A stretch of DNA of 64,000 nt from CAZKBP01 sp964551015 (lineage in GTDB: Bacteria > Bacteroidota > Bacteroidia > Cytophagales > Microscillaceae). Both the position numbers and the translations under genes were made by a program. Within the stretch, counting starts at the first letter, position 1. Every line of letters begins with the position of its first letter. Location: positions 186,001 to 250,000 of the forward strand of contig CAZKBP010000004.1 in the NCBI GenBank assembly GCA_964551015.1. The letters are read 5' to 3'. The notes under the pieces are model-generated. The model worked only from the letters and a program-made list of their open reading frames with translations, had not been told where the DNA came from and searched no databases. Below, piece after piece: positions 49,590-59,058 of the stretch.

Positions 49590-50402
49590 ATGAGTCTACA
49601 AGGAAAAACTGTATTTATTACCGGAGCCAGTCGAGGGATTGGTAAAACCATCGGATTGCGTTTAGCTAGAGAAGGAGCCAACATCGTGATCGCTGCTAAA
49701 ACTGCTCAACCGCATCCCAAACTTGCTGGTACGATCTTTACCTCTGCCGAAGAAATAGAAAAAGCCGGAGGTAAAGCCCTGCCTGTGGTCGTAGATGTGC
49801 GCGACGAACAACAAGTCCAAGCCGCTGTGGATAAAGCAGTAGCCGAGTTCGGCGGGCTGGACATCGTAATCAACAATGCCAGTGCTATCCAACTGACAGG
49901 TACGCTCCAAACGGAGATGAAACGCTACGACTTAATGCATCACGTCAATACTCGAGGAACCTTCGTTACGTCAAGAGCAGCTATTCCTCACTTATTGAAA
50001 GCAGAGAACCCTCATGTGCTAAACATCTCTCCACCACTCAATATGGAGCAGCGTTGGTTTGCTCCTCACGTGGCCTACACGATGGCCAAGTTTGGCATGA
50101 GTATGTGTGTGTTGGGCATGTCAGGAGAATTCAAGGGAAAGATCGCTTTCAATGCTCTTTGGCCCAAGACGGCCATTGCTACGGCCGCCGTGGATATGCT
50201 CGGAGGGGAGGAGATGACCAAGCGTTCCCGTAAACCCGAAATCATGGCCGACGCGGCTTACTACATCCTAAGCAAAGATTTTAAAACCTATACTGGCAAC
50301 TTCACCATTGACGAAGAAGTACTCAAGGCTGAGGGCATCGAGGATATGGATCAATATGCCATGACGCCCGGCATAGAGCTAGCTCCTGATTTTTTTGTGT
50401 AG
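49590..50402 (+). CDS. Short-chain dehydrogenase/reductase, HSDL2-like
   Basis: A 270-residue Rossmann oxidoreductase. TGASRGIG is the NAD(P) site, NNAS follows beta-4, and the YTMAK pair holds the catalytic Tyr and Lys. The long AKTAQPHPKLAGTIFTSAEEIE loop and the ISPPLNME segment resemble HSDL2 (hydroxysteroid dehydrogenase-like 2). The usual catalytic Ser of the SDR tetrad is replaced by the ISPP region, as in that subfamily. The substrate is unknown, possibly a lipid or acyl-CoA derived ketone. Confidence 0.82.
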   Translation: MSLQGKTVFITGASRGIGKTIGLRLAREGANIVIAAKTAQPHPKLAGTIFTSAEEIEKAGGKALPVVVDVRDEQQVQAAVDKAVAEFGGLDIVINNASAIQLTGTLQTEMKRYDLMHHVNTRGTFVTSRAAIPHLLKAENPHVLNISPPLNMEQRWFAPHVAYTMAKFGMSMCVLGMSGEFKGKIAFNALWPKTAIATAAVDMLGGEEMTKRSRKPEIMADAAYYILSKDFKTYTGNFTIDEEVLKAEGIEDMDQYAMTPGIELAPDFFV

Positions 50403-50484
50403 CCAGAGCATTCCGCTTTTTAATTGAATCAACAAACATTTTGGAAAGCTTAGCTATTTACCAAGCATAACCATCGTCTGAATT

Positions 50485-51156
50485 ATGATTCCGATTAGAG
50501 ATGATAATCCGACCGATCACACGCCGGTGATGAATTACCTCATCATCGTGGCGAATTTGCTGGTCTTTCTTTATGAGCTTTCTCTGCCTGAGCAAGCACT
50601 AGGGCTATTCTTTTACGAATATGGCTTAGTGCCTGCTCACTTTGGCTTTTTGAATGAGGGTTTGGAGAATGTAGGCACAGTTTCCTTTGAAAGTTATTAC
50701 CCTTTTTTCACGAATATGTTTTTACACGGAGGATGGATGCATTTTCTGGGAAATATGTGGTCGCTTTATATTTTTGGAGATAATATAGAAGACCGAATGG
50801 GCAGCTGGGGCTATTTATTTTTCTACCTTCTATGTGGGGTGTTGGCGAGTGGAGCACATTTTTATATGAATTTGGGCTCAGAGGTGCCCGCCTTAGGTGC
50901 TTCAGGAGCGATTTCGGGAGTGATGGCAGCCTATATGTTTCTGTACCCCAGAGGGCAAATTGTATTTTTATTTCCCATCTTTTTAGTGCCTTTCTTCTTC
51001 CGCATTTCTGCCCTAATTTATATTGGTTTCTGGTTTGCGCTCCAAGTGTATAGCGGTGCTTCTACGATGGAAACGGCCACGGGAGTAGCTTTTTGGGCAC
51101 ATATCGGGGGTTTTGTGGCGGGAGCTTTGCTTTATCGTCTATTCACGCGTCGCTGA
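50485..51156 (+). CDS. Rhomboid family intramembrane serine protease
   Basis: A 223-residue protein with six or seven helices. The catalytic Ser is in GASGAISGVMAAYM and the catalytic His in FWAHIGGFVAGALL; the HGGWMHFLGNMWSLYIFG segment is the conserved L1/TM2 region with HxxxN. It cleaves single-span membrane proteins within the bilayer. Substrates are not known. It lies between the SDR gene and lgt. Confidence 0.93.
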   Translation: MIPIRDDNPTDHTPVMNYLIIVANLLVFLYELSLPEQALGLFFYEYGLVPAHFGFLNEGLENVGTVSFESYYPFFTNMFLHGGWMHFLGNMWSLYIFGDNIEDRMGSWGYLFFYLLCGVLASGAHFYMNLGSEVPALGASGAISGVMAAYMFLYPRGQIVFLFPIFLVPFFFRISALIYIGFWFALQVYSGASTMETATGVAFWAHIGGFVAGALLYRLFTRR

Positions 51157-51181
51157 CCTGAGGCGAATAAATAGCAAGGAA

Positions 51182-51212
51182 TTAGTTAATTTTGGATTGT
51201 TGTCTATATTTG
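51182..51212 (+). promoter_or_regulatory. Candidate promoter for lgt
   Basis: TATATTTG (51205-51212) matches the -7 consensus exactly. TTAG at 51182-51185 sits 19 nt upstream where TTTG is expected, one base off. The start of transcription would be about 10 nt before the ATG. Confidence 0.5.
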
Positions 51213-51228
51213 CAGGAAACAAGCTGAT

Positions 51229-52332
51229 ATGCCTTACGCCTTGAATTATGTGATCTGGGATGTGAGTCCCGAAATTTTTTCCGTGGGTTGGTTGACTGTA
51301 CGCTGGTACGGGTTGCTTTTTGCCTCTGGGTTTTTGATAGGCCAGTGGATCGTGGCTCGCATTTTTAAAATAGAAGAAAAGCCTGAGAAAGATTTAGAAG
51401 CATTGATGATTTACATGGTGCTTTCTACCATCATTGGCGCACGCTTGGGGCACTGCTTATTTTACCAGCCTGATTATTTTTTGAGCCGCCCGATTGAAAT
51501 TTTATACGTTTGGGAAGGTGGCTTGGCCAGCCACGGGGCAGCCATTGGTATTCTAATTGCGCTTTATTTATATGCTCGTCCGCGAAAAGATCAGAGTTTT
51601 TTCTGGGTAGTAGACCGAATCGTGATCGTGGTGGCCTTAGGCGGATGTTTTATCCGTTTGGGGAATCTAATGAATTCTGAGATCATTGGAAAGCCCGCCG
51701 ATATACCTACCGCTTTCGTGTTTGCCAATACATTTGACCAGACGCTTTCTCGTAATGCAGACTTGCACTTTGTCAAGGCTCAAAAACGCCGTGCTTCGGG
51801 AGCAGATACTGTGGCCAATCAAATCACCTATACTCCCCTCGAGATGGATGTTTATTTTGATAAAAATGGAATCAATGCAGATCGGGTAAAAGCCTTTGTG
51901 AATAGCAATTTGCCGCTCGTGATCAATGATGGGCGTCGTGAGATTAGTCAGCACTATCATTTATTCAGTTCTAATCTAAATGCGCAATTCAAAGAGAGAG
52001 GTGATTACCTGATAGCGAGCTTCCGTGTTTACGCGGTTCCTCGGCACCCCGCGCAGTTGTATGAATCTATTTCTTCTTTTTTAATCTTCTTGTTTTTGCT
52101 TTGGATTTATTCGCGTCGCAAGGGCGAAACACCAGAAGGTTTGCTCTTTGGAATTTTTATGATCGGTATTTTTACGCTACGCTTTTTCTACGAATTCCTC
52201 AAAGAAAATCAAGTTGCTTTTGAAGATAACCTCACCCTCAACATGGGGCAGATTCTATCCATCCCAGCGGTACTGATCGGTATTGCCGCGATTGTGATTA
52301 CTTTAAGAAATCAGAAGCAGAAACCGCGTTAG
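51229..52332 (+). CDS. lgt: Prolipoprotein diacylglyceryl transferase
   Basis: This 367-residue inner-membrane enzyme attaches diacylglycerol to the lipobox Cys of prolipoproteins. Visible: ASHGAAIG with the catalytic His region, FIRLGNLMNSEIIG (the Lgt signature containing the essential Arg and Asn), and RHPAQLYES. Between the signature and RHPAQLYE there is an insertion of roughly 90 polar residues (about 165-255) that lengthens the protein compared with the E. coli enzyme (about 290). Such an insert is common in Bacteroidota Lgt. It serves the several lipoproteins seen in this window. Confidence 0.95.
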   Translation: MPYALNYVIWDVSPEIFSVGWLTVRWYGLLFASGFLIGQWIVARIFKIEEKPEKDLEALMIYMVLSTIIGARLGHCLFYQPDYFLSRPIEILYVWEGGLASHGAAIGILIALYLYARPRKDQSFFWVVDRIVIVVALGGCFIRLGNLMNSEIIGKPADIPTAFVFANTFDQTLSRNADLHFVKAQKRRASGADTVANQITYTPLEMDVYFDKNGINADRVKAFVNSNLPLVINDGRREISQHYHLFSSNLNAQFKERGDYLIASFRVYAVPRHPAQLYESISSFLIFLFLLWIYSRRKGETPEGLLFGIFMIGIFTLRFFYEFLKENQVAFEDNLTLNMGQILSIPAVLIGIAAIVITLRNQKQKPR

Positions 52333-52394
52333 ACAATTTATTTCAGCAAGCAGCTACTCGTTCCTCTGGTATGGAGTAAGGTGCCAAAGATTCC

Positions 52395-53261
52395 TTACTC
52401 AAAGCCATCCAAAATACTATCTCCCAACAGGAGAGAAATCAGGAAGGCAATTCCTCCTAAGACCAAGCCCACCAAAAGAAAGCCTAAAAAACTGCCCCCG
52501 CCACCAAATAAGCCCGCAAAACCAGCAATGATTGCTAATAATCCCGGCCAAGTAAAAATCCCGTATTTAACGAAATAATCATAACTAGCCATCTCCAAGT
52601 TAGACTCGGTCAGCAAGAAGACAAAGGCAAATATAGCTCCTGCAAAACCTAGCGCAAAAAGTAGCATCTCAAAAATCGTTAGCACAGAGCCAGTCAGTAA
52701 AAAATGTAACAACACAATCAAGGCGAAAAATGCTCCCAAGGCAATACCGACCAAGAGCCAATCCAAGTCCAAGAATTTGAAAGAAAACCAATGAAAACGA
52801 CGGCTTTGGCGGTCCCGTTCGGCTCTTTGCTTTTTGAGCTTTTCCTTCGCTTTCTCTTTAAGAAGTTTGGAAGGTGGAATCGTATGTACTCTCTCCGATG
52901 ATTGTGAGGGACGTTTAGCAGAAGGGCGTAGTTGTTTCTGCAATTTATGACGCAGGTGCTGACCGGTAGGAGTTTTGCGGAGTGGGGGCGAAACCGCAAC
53001 CCAGGTCTTCGTGGGTTGGGCTTGTTGTTGATAGAGTGTTTCTAAGGAAAGTCTTTGACCTACATCCGCAGCTGATTCAGGACTTTCACCCGATTGAATT
53101 TCTAGTGAATCTGTCATCGCTTCAAGAGGATGAGCCAGCCAAAAAAGCAACAAAATCAGGAGCTTGGGTAACTGCAAATGCTTTGAGGCTTTTCCTGATC
53201 CTAAATCAACCCCAAATCTGCTTGTTAGGCCATCAATTTTGAGAGCTAAGTATTTTTTCAT
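52395..53261 (-). CDS. Hypothetical membrane protein with charged N-terminal half
   Basis: A 288-residue protein. A hydrophobic segment (LPKLLILLLFWLAHPLEA) near residues 32-49 may be a late signal peptide. A basic, Gln/Ser-rich linker (residues 90-155; KLLKEKAKEKLKKQRAERDRQ) follows, then four transmembrane helices in the C-terminal half, with a Gly-rich loop (FAGLFGGGGSFLGF). No family was recognised. It is convergent with lgt; an 8-bp inverted repeat (GAGTAAGG/CCTTACTC, 52374-52400) lies at their shared 3' ends. Confidence 0.55.
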   Translation of the reverse strand: MKKYLALKIDGLTSRFGVDLGSGKASKHLQLPKLLILLLFWLAHPLEAMTDSLEIQSGESPESAADVGQRLSLETLYQQQAQPTKTWVAVSPPLRKTPTGQHLRHKLQKQLRPSAKRPSQSSERVHTIPPSKLLKEKAKEKLKKQRAERDRQSRRFHWFSFKFLDLDWLLVGIALGAFFALIVLLHFLLTGSVLTIFEMLLFALGFAGAIFAFVFLLTESNLEMASYDYFVKYGIFTWPGLLAIIAGFAGLFGGGGSFLGFLLVGLVLGGIAFLISLLLGDSILDGFE

Positions 53262-53396
53262 GCTAAATAAGTTTGTGCACAGCTACAATGACTTTACGGA
53301 CAAAATTGGCAAATATTGTCTTTAAGTTTACAATCTATGTAAGTAGGCTGAATTTATTGGCAGACAAGACGTACGACCACCCGGACTCACTTGACT

Positions 53397-54707
53397 TTAC
53401 AACTGATTGATAAAATCCCGAATTAAGCGAAAAACTTGTTCATAGCGGGTAAGTGGTAATGTCTCTGGCCGGTCGTAAATATCGTGATAAGCTTTGATTC
53501 CTCCCAAAGTATAGAGAAAAAAAGAAGGTACGCCATTCTCTGTAAAGTAAAAATGATCAGAATTGGCCGCTAAACCTCTGGATTTGATCTCTGGCAGGTA
53601 ATTTTCACGGGCATTGATGGCTCTTAGTCTTTGCATTTGCTCCTTAAAAATACTCCCGTTGACCACCGTTGCACCGTCGTCGCCAGTACCTACCAAGTCT
53701 ACATTCATCAAAAACTTGATATTTTTTAAAGGAAAGAGAGGATTTTCTACATAAAAGCGAGAACCTACCAAGCCTGCTTCTTCGGCTCCAAAGGCCATAA
53801 AGGCGATTGAATACACAGGACGGTTCGCTGGGTGAGCATAATAACGCGCTAGCTCCAAGAGCATGGAGATACCACTTGCGTTATCGTTAGCTCCGGGGAA
53901 ATAAGTATCTTCTCCCATTCTTCCCAAGTGGTCATAGTGTGCTGAAAACACGATAAAGCTATCGGGCTTGGCCGTGCCGGGCAGATAACCGATTATATTT
54001 TGTGTTTTATAATTTCGCTTCAGCTCCGCGTCCAACTTAAAGCGTATCTTGTGTTTTTTGCGAGGAGAACTTTGGAGAATCGCCTCGAATTTTTCTTGAG
54101 GAATTTCAAAAATAGGTGGGCTTAGCTGCCGATTAGAAAGGCTGGCCACTAGTTTTGTAGATTTTAACTCCACGAGTGCTTTGGCCTGATACAAGCGATC
54201 AATGGATTTTTGAGGTAAGTCAATGATACGAGCTAAATCCTGACTTTGGTAGATAAGTACCCTTTTGGGGATGTTCTGCTCGAGAAAAGCCTCGCGTACA
54301 GAATCATTTTGAAAAATGGCAGTATCCAGACGAATGATCTTAGCACTGCCTTTGCCCGCCTGAGAAATTGGTTGCACGAGATAGTCTTGCCCGGGGAGGA
54401 GTTTAGTTTTATCGATTTTTAACTGGACACGATGCGGAAAGGTATTGATATTGAGCGGAAAGTACTGTGCGTAACTATCTTCAAAAGGCTCTAAGCCAAT
54501 CTCTTGGAAAGTTTGCTCCAAATACTGAGCCGCCACACGATCTCCTTCTAAGGTGTAACCCCGGCGGTGAGCCGAGTAACCACGACCGTGCATAGAAGGA
54601 TGACAAAGCGTATCAATGACTTGGCGCACACGTGCCATATCCTGTGCCTGTACATCCATCGAGAGCACGAGCCAGAGGCTGATTAGTGATAGATAAATTT
54701 TTTTCAT
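53397..54707 (-). CDS. M28 family zinc metallopeptidase, exported
   Basis: A 436-residue secreted aminopeptidase-like protein. A signal peptide (MKKIYLSLISLWLVLSMDVQAQ) is followed by a prodomain and a PA-like insert, and the M28 catalytic core: SAHYDHLG (metal His), PGANDNASGISMLLELA (bridging Asp), FGAEEAGLVGS (catalytic and metal Glu), NVDLVGTGDD (metal Asp) and YHDIYDRPETL (metal His). It probably trims peptides in the periplasm or outside. It is monocistronic with about 300 bp of upstream spacer. Confidence 0.92.
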   Translation of the reverse strand: MKKIYLSLISLWLVLSMDVQAQDMARVRQVIDTLCHPSMHGRGYSAHRRGYTLEGDRVAAQYLEQTFQEIGLEPFEDSYAQYFPLNINTFPHRVQLKIDKTKLLPGQDYLVQPISQAGKGSAKIIRLDTAIFQNDSVREAFLEQNIPKRVLIYQSQDLARIIDLPQKSIDRLYQAKALVELKSTKLVASLSNRQLSPPIFEIPQEKFEAILQSSPRKKHKIRFKLDAELKRNYKTQNIIGYLPGTAKPDSFIVFSAHYDHLGRMGEDTYFPGANDNASGISMLLELARYYAHPANRPVYSIAFMAFGAEEAGLVGSRFYVENPLFPLKNIKFLMNVDLVGTGDDGATVVNGSIFKEQMQRLRAINARENYLPEIKSRGLAANSDHFYFTENGVPSFFLYTLGGIKAYHDIYDRPETLPLTRYEQVFRLIRDFINQL

Positions 54708-55007
54708 AAAAAATTTCCTGTAGCTATTTCTCCTTTTTTTTGATCAGAATTCCGTGATCATAGCTGAAAGTTCGGGTGCAAAAGGAAAAATAAACGTTCT
54801 GGTTTTTTCTCAAACAAGGGAGTAAAAGATAAGTACGAGTATTGTATGATACTTACCAGAATAACCAGATCAAAAACAATTCTATTGATTCGTGGGAGCG
54901 AATCTAAAAAAAAAATGTGAATGTTGGTTCCCTTCTAATCAAAAAGCTCAATCCATTGGATTGAGCTCTTTGATATCATATAAGAAAATATAGGATTCTT
55001 CTTGTCC
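54708..55007. other. Intergenic region upstream of the M28 peptidase, with tonB terminator
   Basis: No gene is visible. The one clear signal is a minus-strand terminator at 54941-54967, listed separately. The remainder is AT-rich and probably holds the peptidase promoter; I could not identify a full consensus there. Confidence 0.5.
54941..54967 (-). terminator. Rho-independent terminator after tonB
   Basis: AGCTCAATCC (54945-54954) pairs perfectly with GGATTGAGCT (54958-54967). On the minus strand the stem is followed by five T residues. It lies about 40 bp beyond the tonB stop. Confidence 0.85.
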
Positions 55008-55697
55008 CTAGTTTAACTTGAAAAAGATAGGAATAGACATTCTTACCTTCACAGGGCGACCTCTTTGCTTTCCAGGCTTCCAGTTGGGTGCTTCTTTGAG
55101 TACGCGAATCGCTTCTTCGTCGCAGCCCGAGCCAATTCCTTTGATGACTTTGATATCATTGAGACTGCCGTCCTTGTCTACTACGAATTGCACAAAAACA
55201 CGACCTTCTACGCCCATTCGGCGGGCTTGCTTAGGGTAATTGATGTTTTTGCCCACGTATTTGTAGAAAGCCTCCATACCTCCTTGGGGTTCGGGTTGGT
55301 TTTCCACGATCAAGAAAATTTCATCTTCCTTCTCTTCCTTGGGTGGCGGTGGCGGTGGTGCGTCAATCTTCACAGGTACATCGGGCACGGTTTCTTCTTC
55401 GATTTCCACGTCTAGTTCCATCTCGATTTGCTCCTCAATTTCTTCTTCTTCGGGAACCTCAATAATTTCGGGTTGCTGAAGAACAGGAGGTGGCGGTGGA
55501 GGCATTTCTGTGATGGGGATGTCTAGAATCTCCGTTTCTTCGTCTTCTAGTGAACCCAGATCAATCGTTTCTAGGTCATCGTAAAATTTCCACTCGAAAG
55601 CAGTAATTACCAACGCTAAACTTAGGATCAAGCCAATGTTAAAGAACAAGCCTGATTTTCGGTTTAGATCCACTTTTGGATTTTTCTTTTGTTCCAT
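55008..55697 (-). CDS. Energy transducer TonB
   Basis: A 229-residue TonB-family protein. One N-terminal helix (SGLFFNIGLILSLALVITAFEW) anchors it to the inner membrane. A long Pro/Glu-rich periplasmic spacer follows (MPPPPPPV, two PPPPPP runs, EEEEIEEQIEME). The C-terminal TonB fold begins near PQGGMEAFYKYVGKNINYP and ends in RMSIPIFFKL. It transfers proton-motive force from ExbB/ExbD to receptors such as the one at 15.5-18.1 kb. exbB/D are not adjacent. Confidence 0.92.
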   Translation of the reverse strand: MEQKKNPKVDLNRKSGLFFNIGLILSLALVITAFEWKFYDDLETIDLGSLEDEETEILDIPITEMPPPPPPVLQQPEIIEVPEEEEIEEQIEMELDVEIEEETVPDVPVKIDAPPPPPPKEEKEDEIFLIVENQPEPQGGMEAFYKYVGKNINYPKQARRMGVEGRVFVQFVVDKDGSLNDIKVIKGIGSGCDEEAIRVLKEAPNWKPGKQRGRPVKVRMSIPIFFKLN

Positions 55698-55806
55698 AAA
55701 TCGTTAAACATTAATTATTAAAACCTATTAGTAATTTTTCTTCAAATAATGCAAATTTTGGTTGATACTTTTATCCCAAAAACAAATATACCTATTTTTT
55801 TAGTTA

Positions 55807-56193
55807 TTAAAAATTTTTCCACTCTATTTTATAAATCAAATAGAAAGCTAATGCCCCTGCTATGCAACCAAATATATCTGCGAATAAGTCCCAAATTTCA
55901 AAATATTTAGGAGATCGGAAGAAATGAATAACTTCTAGGACAAAAGCGTAGATAATACAAGAAACCAGAGCCGTCCGCATGCCATTAAATCGCAAGGATA
56001 TGAAAGCGTGTTGCTTATTGAAGCCAATAATCAACAAGAAAGTCAGGATAAAAAATTGTAAGAAGTGTGCTAACTTATCAAAGTAGAGAAAGTAAAATAC
56101 CTGCAAAGTAGGTAGCCCCTCGTCTCTACCTAGATTCAGGGCAAGCATACAAGCTGCCCACAGAAAAGGATATGCATTGAACCTGAAAAACAT
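55807..56193 (-). CDS. VanZ family membrane protein
   Basis: A 128-residue protein with four predicted helices. DKLAHFLQFFILTFLL and the SPKYFEIWDLFADIFGCIAGAL segment, with its conserved Asp residues, match the VanZ-like fold. In Bacteroidota such proteins are frequently found beside gcvH and tonB, as here; their function outside teicoplanin resistance is unknown. It is 33 bp downstream of gcvH and 109 bp upstream of tonB on the same strand. Confidence 0.82.
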   Translation of the reverse strand: MFFRFNAYPFLWAACMLALNLGRDEGLPTLQVFYFLYFDKLAHFLQFFILTFLLIIGFNKQHAFISLRFNGMRTALVSCIIYAFVLEVIHFFRSPKYFEIWDLFADIFGCIAGALAFYLIYKIEWKNF

Positions 56194-56226
56194 ACTAATC
56201 AGAAACGGAAACTTATCTGAGCCAGC

Positions 56227-56610
56227 TTAGGCATTTACAAATTCTTGATAACCAGCGGCCGTCATGAGTGCCTCGAGCTCTTCGGGGTTTTTTAGCTCAA
56301 TTTTAACCATCCAACCTTTTTCGTATGGCTCTGAGTTGACTAGCTCGGGATTATCTGCCAATTCTTGATTGACTTCCAGAATTTTGGCAGTAACGGGCAA
56401 GTAAAGGTCTGAAACGGTTTTTACCGCTTCTACGGTGCCAAATACGGCGTTTTGCTCTAATTCTTCGCCTTCGGTTTCTATTTCTACATAGACAATATCT
56501 CCGAGCTCCCCTTGGGCGTAATCTGTGATACCCACGTAAGCAGTATGATCATCGGCTACGCGAATCCACTCGTGTTCGTCTGTATATCGAAGTTCCTCTG
56601 GGATATTCAT
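56227..56610 (-). CDS. gcvH: Glycine cleavage system H protein
   Basis: A 127-residue lipoyl-carrier protein that shuttles the aminomethyl intermediate between P and T proteins and the L protein. The lipoylated residue is Lys64 in VEAVKTVSD, inside the conserved FGTVEAVKTVSDLY segment; DEHEWIRV opens the domain. gcvP and gcvT are not adjacent. Confidence 0.96.
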   Translation of the reverse strand: MNIPEELRYTDEHEWIRVADDHTAYVGITDYAQGELGDIVYVEIETEGEELEQNAVFGTVEAVKTVSDLYLPVTAKILEVNQELADNPELVNSEPYEKGWMVKIELKNPEELEALMTAAGYQEFVNA

Positions 56611-56695
56611 AAATGGGTCTAGTTTAAGCTTCGTGTAAAAGATAAATGAGCATCAAAAATGCCAAATAATCCTTAGAATACAAACGATTTCAGGC

Positions 56696-57265
56696 TTATT
56701 TTAAGAACTTAATTTTATAGTACTGTCTATCGTGAATGGAGACCTCGATGACGGCTCCGTAGCCCAAATAAATCCGAAATACTTTCTCCAAAGGGATGTG
56801 CAGTAAATGTGCCAAGAGCGACTGCATCACCCCGAAATGGGTAACCACTCCTACTTCCTCGGGTGCTTCTGCCATTAGTTCTTGCCAGAAAGCCACACTG
56901 CGGTCGAATAAATCTTGGTTAGACTCTCCATTGGGGGTGCTGGCTTGGCCGAGGTGAGTCATCCAGTATTTGATTTGCTCTTTGTCAATCTCGGCCCAAG
57001 GCTTCATTTCCCAATCACCAAAGTGCATTTCCTTGATGCGTTCGTCTATTGTCAAGGAATTTCCCTTTAAATGTTTGGCTAGCTGGAGGCAACGCTTCAA
57101 GGGACTCGAGTAAAGGGGAATTTGACGATGATTGGGCACAATGCTCATAATTTCCTGAGCTTCAGCTAGGAAACTATCCTTCACATCTAGGTCCGTCTGA
57201 CCGTAGCAAATTCCTTTTTCTACCTCCGGAGTCGTATGGCGAATTAAGTAAATGGTTTGTTGCAT
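56696..57265 (-). CDS. Histidine phosphatase family protein (CobC/phosphoglycerate-mutase-like)
   Basis: A 189-residue member of the histidine phosphatase superfamily. IRHTTPE supplies the catalytic RHT near the N-terminus; SSPLKRCLQLA, the EMHFGDWEMKPW region and VTHFGVM complete the active site. Closest functional guess is alpha-ribazole-phosphatase (CobC) or a related sugar-phosphate phosphatase; no cobalamin genes are nearby to support CobC. It is 90 bp downstream of the following conserved unknown gene. Confidence 0.8.
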   Translation of the reverse strand: MQQTIYLIRHTTPEVEKGICYGQTDLDVKDSFLAEAQEIMSIVPNHRQIPLYSSPLKRCLQLAKHLKGNSLTIDERIKEMHFGDWEMKPWAEIDKEQIKYWMTHLGQASTPNGESNQDLFDRSVAFWQELMAEAPEEVGVVTHFGVMQSLLAHLLHIPLEKVFRIYLGYGAVIEVSIHDRQYYKIKFLK

Positions 57266-57354
57266 GTTGAGGTGTGAGCGTATTTTGGATCAAAGAGATC
57301 TGACAAGTCAAGGTTTCTACTTGACTTAAGGAACTGTGTGACTTGGTTTTTGGA

Positions 57355-58842
57355 TTAATTATTTTCTTCAAGGCGGTTCCAAGCTTCTTGGACGTTCTCG
57401 ATAGCTGAAATGTCATTTTCTTTGCCATTCTCCTTGGGTTGGTACTCGAAGAGTTGCTTCGTTTTGATGGCTTTGGCGACGGCATCGGGTACCATTTTTT
57501 CCCAGCCTTCTTCGCCATCTTTAATCATTTTCAGTACGTGATCAGATATGATGTGCAGAATACTTCTGTCAAAAGCACTGATATTTTCAATCTTATCATT
57601 GGCCACCAAATATTCATAAAGATCGACCAAATGAGGAGGCAGCTCAAAATTATCGCAATTGTAAAGTGCTCCTTCCTTTTGGCGATGATGCGCTGGGTAG
57701 ACGAAAAGCTTTACATTTCTACTAAAGAGCGTACTGAAAGATTCTAAAATTCCTCCTTTGAGCTTTTCGTAGTATTTTTCATCAAAGATAAGCTCCAAGG
57801 CATAAACACCCAGCACGATACCGATTTTCTCTTTGGTAAATTGTGAGAAATAAGAAACCAAACGATAATATTCTTGATAATCAGAAATCATAACCGTACA
57901 TCCCAAGGAGCTGAGAATATCTACTCTGTCTAAGAAATCTTGATAATCAATTTCTTGCTGACCCAATCGCAAGTCATTCAAAGTCAACTCGGCTAAGATT
58001 TCAATCTTATCTTTGCGTACGTCTTCTTCTCGGCTAAATTGCTCATAACCCCTTTTAAGCATGTCCAAGTTGACCCAAGTAAGAGGACGGAAGCGACCTC
58101 TCAGGGCAAGAATATTTTTCTTGTAGAGTAAATCCGAGGGCTGGATTACTTCCCCATCTGGGCTAAAAATAGCGGCGTGAGTCAGGCCATCATTGACTAA
58201 CTTTAGGCTCAGAATGCGATTATCCACGTTCTCAAAGTCTGGCCCTGTAACGCGCATCATATCCACCTCGATGCGTTCTCTGGAAAGCCCATCCATCAGA
58301 GAAATTAGTATTTGCTCGGCATCATCATAGTAGAAAAAAGCACCGTAGATCAAATTTACCCCGATCACACCCAAGGCCTGTTGTTGGTCCAAAGCACTGC
58401 GGTCGTACATACGCACGTGAATCACGATGTCATTGGGTGGAGTTTGTGGGCGCAACTGAAAGCGCAGACCGATCCAACCGTGTCCTTGATTGGTTTTTTG
58501 GAAATTAATCGTGGTAACCGTATCTGCAAAAGCAAAAAAGGCTTTATCAAAGCCCATTTTAATTCCTAAACGTTGTTCTAAAAGACGATATTCTTTGTCA
58601 AGCATTTTCATCAAGCGCGGCTCGCAGACGTAGCGACCGCTTTCCTCGACCCCGTAAATGGCGTTGCTAAAAGTCATATCATAGGCCGACATGGTTTTGG
58701 CAATCGTTTGGGAAGCTCCTCCTGCTTTGAAGAAAAAGGCAGCCACTTCCTGCCCCGCCCCAATTTCGGCAAAAGAGCCATAGTTATCGGTTTCCAGATT
58801 GATGCGACGGGCTTTTTCTCGGGTACTTAGTTTAGATTCCAT
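57355..58842 (-). CDS. Conserved protein of unknown function, 495 aa
   Basis: A cytoplasmic protein with a distinctive N-terminus (INLETDNYGSFAEIGAGQEVAAFFFKAGGASQTIAKTMSAYDM...) that recurs in Bacteroidota and other phyla as a hypothetical. Databases sometimes label relatives with unrelated names (for example nicotinate-nucleotide adenylyltransferase); I see no HxGH nucleotidyl-transferase motif that would support that. About residues 130-230 carry an alternating hydrophobic core and the second half is helical (YQDFLDRVDILSSLGCTVMISDYQEYYRL). No cofactor motif was recognised. It lies upstream of a histidine phosphatase. Confidence 0.6.
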   Translation of the reverse strand: MESKLSTREKARRINLETDNYGSFAEIGAGQEVAAFFFKAGGASQTIAKTMSAYDMTFSNAIYGVEESGRYVCEPRLMKMLDKEYRLLEQRLGIKMGFDKAFFAFADTVTTINFQKTNQGHGWIGLRFQLRPQTPPNDIVIHVRMYDRSALDQQQALGVIGVNLIYGAFFYYDDAEQILISLMDGLSRERIEVDMMRVTGPDFENVDNRILSLKLVNDGLTHAAIFSPDGEVIQPSDLLYKKNILALRGRFRPLTWVNLDMLKRGYEQFSREEDVRKDKIEILAELTLNDLRLGQQEIDYQDFLDRVDILSSLGCTVMISDYQEYYRLVSYFSQFTKEKIGIVLGVYALELIFDEKYYEKLKGGILESFSTLFSRNVKLFVYPAHHRQKEGALYNCDNFELPPHLVDLYEYLVANDKIENISAFDRSILHIISDHVLKMIKDGEEGWEKMVPDAVAKAIKTKQLFEYQPKENGKENDISAIENVQEAWNRLEENN

Positions 58843-59058
58843 GTTTGTTTGATCGATGATTTAGACGATGAAAAGCTTGAAAAGGGGTTTCTCTAAGAAA
58901 TTAACGATTCTAGAAAAATTTGTTCCAGATACTAGCTCAAAATTAACAATATTTTTGCCAAGCTCCAGAAATCTGCTCTTGCTCCTGGGCAGAATAAGAT
59001 AAACGACTCAGTTTTTTTTTATAGCTTTGAAAGACAGAATATCCAAAAGAAAATACTT

